A DNA stretch of 8,413 nucleotides from Desulfobacterales bacterium (lineage in GTDB: Bacteria > Desulfobacterota > Desulfobacteria > Desulfobacterales > QNYZ01): the NCBI GenBank assembly GCA_029938515.1, contig JAOZUU010000033.1:1181-9593 (forward strand), given 5' to 3'. Numbering within the stretch: the stretch's first letter is position 1; each line of letters opens with the position of its first letter. This document shows, one piece after another, positions 1-6,191 of the stretch. The notes under the pieces were generated by a model. That model ran no database searches and was not told the origin of the DNA. It was given only the letters and a program-made list of their open reading frames with translations. A program made the position numbers and the translations under genes.

Positions 1-169
1 ACGTATCCGTGGAAAAGGCCAGCCGCCACCTGTTTACTTCAAATATTGCCCCGTCGTGAAGGGGCGCCAGCAACGGATTGTCAAACAGGGGCAGCAGCAA
101 TTCCTGGGTCAGTTGATGGGCCAATTTACCGCCGCTGCCGTGATCGAGAAGAATTTTATCGGTTGGCAT
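1..169 (-). CDS. hypE: HypE, N-terminal part (cut by the window edge)
   Basis: Starting at the ATG 169-167, an open frame of 56 codons runs off the window. The translation begins MPTDKILLDHGSGGK, then has FDNPLLAPLHDGAIFEV and ends RLAFSTDT. The HGSGGK motif, the DNPxLxxLxDGA segment and the LAFSTD strand are characteristic of the N-terminus of HypE, an ATP-dependent dehydratase of the PurM/AIR-synthase fold that converts its C-terminal thiocarbamate to thiocyanate for the CN ligands. AGGA about 10 nt before the ATG is a plausible ribosome site. hypD ends 16 bp upstream, which supports co-transcription. The C-terminal carbamoylated cysteine lies outside the window, so completeness cannot be judged. 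Confidence 0.93.
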   Translation of the reverse strand, partial: MPTDKILLDHGSGGKLAHQLTQELLLPLFDNPLLAPLHDGAIFEVNRWRLAFSTDT

Positions 170-185
170 CTTTATTATCCTATCG

Positions 186-1295
186 TTAGGATCGGAGGAG
201 TGAATCTTCGTGGTACCGGTAATAGGCGGCACAGGTCCCTTCGGTGGAAACCATGCAGGGACCGACCGGATGCATGGGGGTACATTTTTTTTTATACAAT
301 GGACACGCCGGTGGATTTTTCATGCCCGTTAGAATCTCACCACAGGCGCATCCTTTCGGATCTTCGACTTCGGATGGTTCAATTTCCATTCGTTTCCCCC
401 CATCCATATCCGCAAACGCCTCTCGAAGTCTGAGACCGCTTGCAGGGATCGGGCCGATCCCCCGCCAGATGGCATCGGCCGGTTTGAAGACCTGTTCAAT
501 AGTCGCCCGGGCTTTCGGGTTGCCGTCTTTGGTAACCGCCCGGGGATAGGCATTCGCCAGAGCCGGTGATCCCGATTCGATTTGATCAACCAGCATACGA
601 ATCGCCTGGAGAATATCAGCCGGTTCAAAACCGCCGGCCACGCAGGGAACCCGATACTTTTTAAAAAATTGCCGATAGGCGTCCAGGCCGATAACCACGG
701 AAACATGGCCGGGCAGAATGAAGCCATTGATCTTCGTTTCCCTGGTTTCCATCAGGGCCGTCAAAGCCGGCGGGACGGTTTTATGGGCGGAAAATAAGCA
801 AAAATTAGGGATCTTCATTTCCCTGGCGGTCAGAACCGCAGCGGCAATAGTGGGAACCGTCGTTTCAAAACCGATTCCGAGAAAGACTACCTGCTTATTC
901 TGGTTTTTCCGGGCGATGGACAGGGCGTCCATCACCGAATAGACCACCCGGATATCACGTCCTTCGGCGCGTTCCTTTTCAAGCGACGATGCGGATCCCG
1001 GCACCCGTATCAGGTCGCCGAAGGTTGTCACAATCACATCCTCTTTCCGGGCTATTTCGACAAATGCATCGATCTCTCCCTGGGCGGTTACACATACCGG
1101 ACAGCCGGGACCGGAGACCAGGGTGATCGTATCCGGAAGAAGGTCGCGAATGCCATGACGGAAAATCGATACGGTGTGGGTACCGCAAACTTCCATCAGA
1201 CGGATGGGTTGGTGGCTGATCTGGTTAATTTCATCGCTAAGCTGCCGGGTCAGTTCCGGATCCCGGTAGGCTTCGGTATGATTGGCTGTCATCAT
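186..1295 (-). CDS. hypD: Hydrogenase maturation protein HypD
   Basis: HypD (369 residues) is the redox-active scaffold that, with HypC, assembles the Fe(CN)2CO unit. Visible signatures are MEVCGTHT (C37) and GPGCPVC (C65, C68), the thiols around the iron-binding site; GIGFETTVPT in the central domain; and a C-terminal cysteine-rich segment (C316, C318, C331, C338, C347, C355 in GCACGEIL, PPACPLYKKKC, GPC and GTCAAYYRY) that holds the [4Fe-4S] cluster. The gene opens with two consecutive ATG codons (1295 and 1292), and either could be used. It lies between hypF (16-bp gap) and hypE (16-bp gap), the usual maturation-operon order. The length and motifs are normal, with no sign of damage. Confidence 0.96.
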   Translation of the reverse strand: MMTANHTEAYRDPELTRQLSDEINQISHQPIRLMEVCGTHTVSIFRHGIRDLLPDTITLVSGPGCPVCVTAQGEIDAFVEIARKEDVIVTTFGDLIRVPGSASSLEKERAEGRDIRVVYSVMDALSIARKNQNKQVVFLGIGFETTVPTIAAAVLTAREMKIPNFCLFSAHKTVPPALTALMETRETKINGFILPGHVSVVIGLDAYRQFFKKYRVPCVAGGFEPADILQAIRMLVDQIESGSPALANAYPRAVTKDGNPKARATIEQVFKPADAIWRGIGPIPASGLRLREAFADMDGGKRMEIEPSEVEDPKGCACGEILTGMKNPPACPLYKKKCTPMHPVGPCMVSTEGTCAAYYRYHEDSLLRS

Positions 1296-1311
1296 GATTG
1301 TACCGTTTTAT

Positions 1312-3585
1312 TCAAGCCAGTGCCGCCGCGACCATCGCCTGTCCCAGGCAGATTCCGCCGTCATTGGTCGGCACAATGCTGTGAGTGTACACTTTAAGAT
1401 CCCTGGCGTAAAGGGCATCGGTCAGGCCGGTCAGCAGGCGCGCATTCTGGAACACCCCGCCGCTTAGAACAATTCGGTTGATCCCACAGTCCTGGCTGAT
1501 CCGTATTGTCAGCTCGGTAAACATCCGGATCAATGTGGCGTGAAACCGGCCGGCCACTATTGCCACGGAAACCCCCGCCACCAGGCTTTCAACCACATCG
1601 CGAATAATCGGTTCGGAACGAATCAAGTAGTGACCGCCGGTTTTTTCCCATTCATACGAATAGGAAGCCTTGGTTTCAGCGGCCATTCCTTCCATCTCCA
1701 TGGCCGCCTGACCTTCGAACGTCACCCGGTGTCGGATTCCGGCCAGGGCGGCCACGCCATCGAAGAGCCGGCCGAGACTGGAAGTTTGGGGGGTATTGAG
1801 CCCCCTGGCAATCATCCGGCGGATAATATCTATTTTTTCGGGATCGATCTGTTCCATAAATGGCAGGTTCAAATTCCATAGATCATCACCGAAAGCGGCA
1901 TCCAGGTAGCTGATCGCCATGCGCCAGGGCTCCTTGATGGCGGCGGCGCTTCCGGGCATCGGCACATAGGCCAGATGAGCCATCCGATTGAAGGCATCCG
2001 GCGTAACTACCATAATTTCGCCGCCCCAGACGTGGCCGTCGGTACCGTATCCGGTGCCATCAAAGGCCAGGCCGATAACCGGATCCGACAGACCATGTTC
2101 GGCCATGGCACTGACGATGTGGGCATGGTGATGCTGAACAGTGATTTTGGCCACATCGGTCATATTCCGGGCATACTCGGTACTCAGATAATCCGGATGC
2201 ATATCAAACGCCACGATTTCAGGACGAATATCTAATATCCGGGTGAGATGATCGATGGTTTTTTTAAAAAACCGGTGGGTTGCCACGTTTTCCAAATCAC
2301 CGATATGCTGACTGACAAACGCCCGATCGGCCTTGGTCAGGCAGATCGTGTTTTTTAACTCGGCCCCGAGTGCCAGGATCGGCGGCACCTCATGGCGCAA
2401 AAAAACCGGTACCGGCACATAGCCGCGCGCCCGGCGGATGGGCCGGATGGCACCGGCCGCCGGCCGTACCAGGGAATCGTCGCTGCGCAGATAGATATCC
2501 CGATTGTGAACGAGAAAATAATCGGCGATATCCGCCAACCGATTGAAGGCATCATCGTTGGCGATGGCGATGGGCTCGTCGGTTCGGTTGCCGCTGGTCA
2601 TGACCAGCACGTTCGGTTCCCGCTCGAGAAGCAGATAATGCATGGGGGTATACGGCAGCATGACACCGAAATCGCGGCTTCGGGGTGCCACACTCGGCGC
2701 GATGCCATTGGGTGTCCGTATACGCAGCAGCACGATGGGCCGCTGGCGGGACGTCAACACCGATGCTTCCAGGTCGTTGACATGAACAAATCGACGGGTG
2801 GTTTTAAGATCGGCGGCCATCAGGGCCAGCGGTTTTTCTTCGCGGATCTTCCGTTGCCGAAGTCGGGTCACGGCGGCCTCATTAGTGGCATCCACGGCCA
2901 GGTGGAACCCGCCCAGTCCCTTGATGGCCACAATATGCCCATCGGCCAACAAATCGATGGTTTTTAAGATCGGATCCGCGTCTTCCACCGGCTTGCGCTG
3001 ATGATCGAATAGAGCCACTTGGGGTCCGCAAACCGGACAGGCGTTGGGCTGAGCATGAAAACGCCGGTCGACGGGATCATCGTATTCGGCCTGGCAGGCG
3101 GGGCACATTTTAAATTTCCGCATGGAGGTATTGGGTCGGTCATAGGGGATATCATCGATGATGGTATAACGGGGGCCGCAATGGGTGCAGTTAATGAACG
3201 GATACCGGAAGCGCCGGTCGACGGCATCGAACATTTCCCGCCGGCAATCCTCGCATACCGATGTGTCCGGAGTGATCAGCGCCGATTTTTCGGCGGTGCC
3301 GTCGCTTTTGGCGATCGCGAATGCTTCGTGTTTTTTCAGCGCCTGAGAATAAACATTCACTTTGGTGATATGGGCCAGGGGCGGCGGATGTTTGACAAGG
3401 TCACGATGGAAGGCATTGATGGCTTCCGGCAATCCCTGGGAATGGATAATGACACCGGCGGATGTGTTGGTAACGCTCCCCGTAAGATGGTATTTGGTGG
3501 CAAGTTGAAAAACATGGGGGCGGAACCCGACGCCCTGAACAATCCCCTGGATCTCAAACCGGCGGGCGATAATGGGGGAGGTCAT
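1312..3585 (-). CDS. hypF: Carbamoyltransferase HypF (hydrogenase cyanide-ligand synthesis)
   Basis: HypF takes the carbamoyl group from carbamoyl phosphate, activates it as carbamoyl-AMP, and passes it to the C-terminal cysteine of HypE, where it becomes the CN ligand. Domain order from the chosen start (757 residues): acylphosphatase-like domain (about 6-92, VQGVGFRPHVF at 16-26); two zinc-finger pairs (C111, C114, C133, C136 and C161, C164, C183, C186); a YrdC-like nucleotide-binding domain (about 203-390, IKGLGGFHLAVDATN, MTSGNRTDEP); and a Kae1-like carbamoyltransferase domain (about 400-757, HHHAH metal motif, LAFDGTGYGTDG, LSGGVFQN, NDGGICLGQA). All parts look intact and the length is family-typical. 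An in-frame ATG at 3627 would add 14 residues and overlap hypC. The ATG at 3585 is preferred because family homology starts just after it, though its Shine-Dalgarno sequence (GGGCGG in the hypC end) is weak and distant. The gene ends with TGA, 16 bp before hypD. Confidence 0.95.
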   Translation of the reverse strand: MTSPIIARRFEIQGIVQGVGFRPHVFQLATKYHLTGSVTNTSAGVIIHSQGLPEAINAFHRDLVKHPPPLAHITKVNVYSQALKKHEAFAIAKSDGTAEKSALITPDTSVCEDCRREMFDAVDRRFRYPFINCTHCGPRYTIIDDIPYDRPNTSMRKFKMCPACQAEYDDPVDRRFHAQPNACPVCGPQVALFDHQRKPVEDADPILKTIDLLADGHIVAIKGLGGFHLAVDATNEAAVTRLRQRKIREEKPLALMAADLKTTRRFVHVNDLEASVLTSRQRPIVLLRIRTPNGIAPSVAPRSRDFGVMLPYTPMHYLLLEREPNVLVMTSGNRTDEPIAIANDDAFNRLADIADYFLVHNRDIYLRSDDSLVRPAAGAIRPIRRARGYVPVPVFLRHEVPPILALGAELKNTICLTKADRAFVSQHIGDLENVATHRFFKKTIDHLTRILDIRPEIVAFDMHPDYLSTEYARNMTDVAKITVQHHHAHIVSAMAEHGLSDPVIGLAFDGTGYGTDGHVWGGEIMVVTPDAFNRMAHLAYVPMPGSAAAIKEPWRMAISYLDAAFGDDLWNLNLPFMEQIDPEKIDIIRRMIARGLNTPQTSSLGRLFDGVAALAGIRHRVTFEGQAAMEMEGMAAETKASYSYEWEKTGGHYLIRSEPIIRDVVESLVAGVSVAIVAGRFHATLIRMFTELTIRISQDCGINRIVLSGGVFQNARLLTGLTDALYARDLKVYTHSIVPTNDGGICLGQAMVAAALA

Positions 3586-3592
3586 TCGGTAA

Positions 3593-3841
3593 TTAAATAC
3601 CGCCCTTTTTATGTTGAGCCTGCTCAACTACGGCGGCTGATTCACGCAGGATGTCAAGAGACTCCCGGGCGACGATTTCGTCGATCTTGTGAATGGCGAA
3701 TCCGGCGTGAACGATCACCCAGTCACCCACCTGGGGATCTTCCAAAAGAAGCAAACTCGCTTCTCGGCGAACACCGTCCACGTCGATCACGGCCATGTCG
3801 TTTTCAATTTTGACAACCCGGGATGGTATCGCCAGACACAT
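3593..3841 (-). CDS. hypC: Hydrogenase assembly chaperone HypC
   Basis: This 82-residue HypC/HybG/HupF-family chaperone works with HypD to hold the iron unit while CN and CO ligands are added, and then delivers it to the hydrogenase large-subunit precursor. The N-terminus MCLAIPSRV is diagnostic: C2, exposed after Met removal, is the iron-binding and partner-binding residue. The second family motif, VGDWVIVHAGFAI (residues 38-50), contains H45, the counterpart of the conserved His of E. coli HypC. The length is normal, with a hydrophilic C-terminal helix. The gene starts inside the endopeptidase gene and ends 7 bp before the preferred hypF start, so it is part of a tight maturation operon. 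Confidence 0.96.
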   Translation of the reverse strand: MCLAIPSRVVKIENDMAVIDVDGVRREASLLLLEDPQVGDWVIVHAGFAIHKIDEIVARESLDILRESAAVVEQAQHKKGGI

Positions 3842-4382
3842 GCGTTGTTACTCCTTTTTTCTTTCGATAGGTTACGTCCAACCGGTCCAGTTCGGCCAAG
3901 ACTTTTTCGATGACCGGATTAATTTGATTCCGCACGGTGGGCGTCAATTCAATGCCGCAAGTGTCAATATCTTCCGGCTCCACACCGATGATGACGGTTT
4001 CCGGCACCCTGTCCAAGGCATGACAAAGGGTCAGGGCTTCTAAAAAATCGACCTGGTGCAAAGAGTTTTTAGCCCGAATCCGTTCGGGGATCGCATCACC
4101 GGTCAACCGGTAGAGATCACCCGGCTTGCCTTTGTTGCGAATGGCATCCACCACAATCAGCCGGTCGGCCTGGGAAATAAATCCCAGCAGGTTAACACCC
4201 AGCACTCCCCCATCCATGAGTTCAACGTTTTCGGGAAATTCATACCGTCGGTCTATTTCATGAATCACCTTAACGCCGAAGCCCTCATCTCTTAACAAGA
4301 CACATCCAATGCCCAGGATCATGATATGGGGGCGATTCACTTGCGATTCTATTTTTCGCTGACAATTCTCCGCGATTTTCAA
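3804..4382 (-). CDS. Hydrogenase maturation endopeptidase (HyaD/HybD/HynC-like, peptidase family M52)
   Basis: This cytoplasmic endopeptidase, 192 residues from a TTG start, removes the C-terminal tail of the large subunit after nickel insertion, here presumably after H535 of DPCVACGVH. The family core begins near residue 20 (MILGIGCVLLRDEGFGV). The nickel-sensing residues corresponding to Glu16, Asp62 and His93 of E. coli HybD are E33 (RDEG), D57 (MDGG) and H109 (SLHQ). The family signature GxGN is here GIGC (C27 in place of Asn). The C-terminal motif GIELTPTV is intact, followed by an unconserved tail of about 25 residues. The start is uncertain: TTG at 4382 has a Shine-Dalgarno sequence, but GTG 4340 or ATG 4322 would give family-typical lengths. 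The 3' end overlaps hypC by 38 bp, suggesting translational coupling. Its target is almost certainly the hydrogenase encoded just upstream. No gene symbol is given because names differ between species. Confidence 0.92.
   Translation of the reverse strand: MKIAENCQRKIESQVNRPHIMILGIGCVLLRDEGFGVKVIHEIDRRYEFPENVELMDGGVLGVNLLGFISQADRLIVVDAIRNKGKPGDLYRLTGDAIPERIRAKNSLHQVDFLEALTLCHALDRVPETVIIGVEPEDIDTCGIELTPTVRNQINPVIEKVLAELDRLDVTYRKKKGVTTHVSGDTIPGCQN
3851..3856 (-). promoter_or_regulatory. Shine-Dalgarno site of hypC inside the endopeptidase gene
   Basis: AAGGAG lies 9 nt before the hypC ATG, within the coding sequence of the preceding gene. It fixes the hypC start, which places the functional cysteine at position 2. 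Confidence 0.8.
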
Positions 4383-4386
4383 AGGT

Positions 4387-4392
4387 CTCCTT
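4387..4392 (-). promoter_or_regulatory. Shine-Dalgarno site of the endopeptidase gene
   Basis: AAGGAG lies 4 nt before the in-frame TTG at 4382-4380. This supports a non-ATG start there, although the spacing is short. The later in-frame candidates, GTG (4340) and ATG (4322), have no visible Shine-Dalgarno sequence. Confidence 0.5.
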
Positions 4393-4414
4393 ACGGGATC
4401 AGCTGGTATGGTTT

Positions 4415-4456
4415 AAAAAAAATCGGCCCATCCGAGACAGAACCGATGGACCGATT
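4415..4456 (-). terminator. Rho-independent terminator after the large-subunit gene
   Basis: The arm AATCGGTCCATC (4456-4445) pairs over 12 bp (one G-U) with GATGGGCCGATT (4432-4421), with a 12-nt loop. A run of eight U (4422-4415) overlaps the base of the stem. It lies 24 bp after the large-subunit stop codon and 32 bp before the start of the endopeptidase gene. No convincing promoter fits in the remaining gap, so it probably works as a partial terminator that keeps structural-gene mRNA more abundant than maturation-gene mRNA. That consequence is inference. Confidence 0.88.
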
Positions 4457-4480
4457 ATCATTTCCACTACCGGGTGTCAA

Positions 4481-6133
4481 TCAAACCGCTCGAACCTTGT
4501 ACACTTCATTGGAATCGGGATCGATCACGTGAACCCCGCAGGCGACACAGGGGTCAAAGGAATGAACCGTCCGCAAGATTTCCAGCGGCTGTTTGGGATC
4601 GGCCACCGGGGTGCCGATCAGGGCCTCTTCCAGGGGACCCGGTTTTCCCTTGTCATCCCGCGGGCCAAGGTTCCAGGTAGACGGCACCACATACTGGTAT
4701 TGCTTGATCTTGCCGCCTTCGATCTTGATCCAGTGCCCCAACGAGCCCCTGGGCACATCGTTCAAACCGAATCCCATCCCCTTATCGGGCATCTTCCAGG
4801 CCTGATATGTCGCTGTGTCGCCCTTTTTCACATTGGCGATCAGCGCGTTGATCCAGGTTTCCATCCGCTCTCCGATCACCAGGGTCTCGATCCCGCGGGC
4901 AGCCGTGCGGCCCAGTGTCGAGAAGAGCGCTGCCGCCGGTATGCCGAGTTGTTTCAGCACCGAGTCCACAACGGCCTTGACCTCTTTATGGCCGTAGCCA
5001 TAAGCGACCAGCACCCGGGCCAGCGGACCGACTTCACACGGCTCGTCGGTATACCGCGGGGCCTTGAACCAGGTGTACTTGCCCTTATCAGGATTGTATT
5101 TCGGATCTTCCTGAACCGGCTTGGTTTCGCCTTCGTAAGGATGTTTGGCGCCACCGTCTTCATACCAGGACCGGGTGACATATTCGGTTACTTTTTCCTG
5201 ATCGGCCATTTTTACGCCGGCCAGATCCCGTTTCATCATCACACCTCTGGGCATGAAGAGGCTATCCGGCTCCTGGTCGGATTCGGGAAATTCACCCCAG
5301 GCCATGAAATTGGTGGTGCCGCCGATGCTACCCCATTCCTTGTAAAAAGAGGCCACTGCCAAGAGATCCGGGATGTAGACGTCACGAATAAACGCCTGGG
5401 TTTCCTTCCACAGATACAGAAATTCCGCGATGCGGTCGGGTTTTAAATCCCTCACGCAGGTAACGCCACCGATGGCCAGCGTTTGCAGATGGGGATTCTT
5501 GGCCCCGAAAATGGCATGCATCCGGGCCGCACGGGCCTGGAGCTTTAACGCTTCCAGGTAATGGGCCGTCGCCATCAAATTGGCCTCCGGTGGCAGCTGA
5601 TAGGCCGAATGCCCCCAGTAGGCGTTGCTGAAAGGTCCCAGTTGACCGCTGTCCACAAAAGTCTTCAACCGCTGTTGAACCTGTTTGTAATAGGCTGCGC
5701 CGCCCACCTGGGCATTACTGACATTGTCGGCTAAAGCGGCCGTCTTGGCCGGATCGGCTTTCGTGATGGCGCTGACAATATCCACCCAGTCGAGGGCATG
5801 CAAATGATAAAAATGAACAATATGGTCGTGCTGAAACTGCGCCCCCATTAACAAATTTCTTATAATCCGGGCATTTTCGGGAATTTCCACCCCCACGGCC
5901 ATTTCGACTGCCCTCGCCGAGGACAGATAATGGGTGTACGTTCAGACGCCGCAGGAGCGCTGAACGAACAGCGGGGCGTCCCTAGGATCTCTTCCCTGAA
6001 GAATGAGTTCAATACCACGAAACATCTGGGCCGAACTCCAGGCGTTGACGACCTTGCCGCCCGCCACCTCGACTTCGACGCGCATATGACCTTCTATCCT
6101 GGTAATTGGATCAATGGTGATTCTCTCCCCCAT
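4481..6133 (-). CDS. hynA: [NiFe] hydrogenase large subunit with selenocysteine (TGA) at residue 64
   Basis: This catalytic subunit has 550 residues when the in-frame TGA at codon 64 is read as selenocysteine. Visible motifs are RIEGH (residues 12-16), FRGIE (38-42) leading into R59-S-C61-G-V-U64-T-Y-T-H68, the conserved PRGSLGHW near R462, and the C-terminal DPCVACGVH with C529, C532 and H535. In [NiFe] hydrogenases C61 and the residue-64 position, with C529 and C532, bind nickel, and positions 64 and 532 also bridge to iron. The 15 residues after H535 are the tail removed by the maturation endopeptidase; the same tail length is known in Desulfovibrio HynA. Homology runs unbroken through the TGA: 63 residues before it, then [13 protein letters not shown] and the rest. 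GAGGAG (6139-6144) lies 5 nt before the ATG. A naive gene call would split this into a 63-codon fragment and a 473-codon gene beginning at 5902, which would lack half the active site. The gene itself ends with TGA, so TGA is not a general sense codon here. A pseudogene or base error is the alternative, but the adjacent SECIS-like hairpin argues against it. Confidence 0.9.
5899..5933 (-). promoter_or_regulatory. Bacterial SECIS element (selenocysteine insertion hairpin)
   Basis: Downstream of the TGA the mRNA can form an 8-bp upper stem, CUGUCCUC with GAGGGCAG (5926-5919 with 5915-5908; one G-U pair), closed by the 3-nt loop GGC (5918-5916). The loop starts 23 nt after the TGA and begins with G. 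This agrees with the general bacterial SECIS pattern as I know it: apical loop about 16-37 nt after the UGA, with G in the first loop positions. A lower stem, CCAUU (5933-5929) with AAUGG (5903-5899), is separated from the upper one by an asymmetric internal loop with unpaired U, reminiscent of the bulged U in the E. coli fdhF element. The hairpin lies inside coding sequence, as expected for bacteria. It was identified by eye, without a folding calculation. Confidence 0.85.
5942..5944 (-). other. In-frame TGA, probable selenocysteine codon (U64)
   Basis: TGA falls exactly at the second cysteine of the L1 motif RxCGxC(T/S) of the large subunit. A single-base change from TGC or TGT would give it. 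The codons on both sides are in one frame and encode conserved hydrogenase sequence. A SECIS-like hairpin follows immediately. Selenocysteine insertion needs SelA, SelB, SelC and SelD, which are not in this window. Confidence 0.87.
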
Positions 6134-6165
6134 TTTAACTCCTCTCTTTTATATAAACATAAGGT

Positions 6166-6189
6166 TAAGCGGAAATTTGGAACCGCTTA
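6166..6189 (-). other. Hairpin between small- and large-subunit genes
   Basis: The spacer between the two structural genes contains a perfect 7-bp inverted repeat (TAAGCGG and CCGCTTA) with a 10-nt loop, starting just after the small-subunit stop codon. No U-tract follows directly, so it is not a terminator. It may be an mRNA processing or stability element, or it may have no role. Confidence 0.45.
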
Positions 6190-6191
6190 GT

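Noticed and set aside
3586..3627. HypF starting at the ATG at 3627.
   Set aside because: It would add 14 unconserved residues and overlap hypC by 35 bp. The ATG at 3585 starts directly before the acylphosphatase homology, although the longer form cannot be ruled out.
4481..5902. Reading the large subunit as a separate 473-codon gene starting at ATG 5902.
   Set aside because: It would begin in the middle of a conserved region and lack RIEGH, FRGIE and both L1 nickel ligands. The upstream 63 codons are in the same frame and encode exactly the missing part, with only the TGA between them.
5942..6133. Large subunit as a pseudogene with a nonsense mutation.
   Set aside because: All other motifs are intact, the TGA hits precisely a metal-ligand cysteine codon, and a SECIS-like hairpin is placed correctly after it. 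A base error cannot be fully excluded from one sequence.
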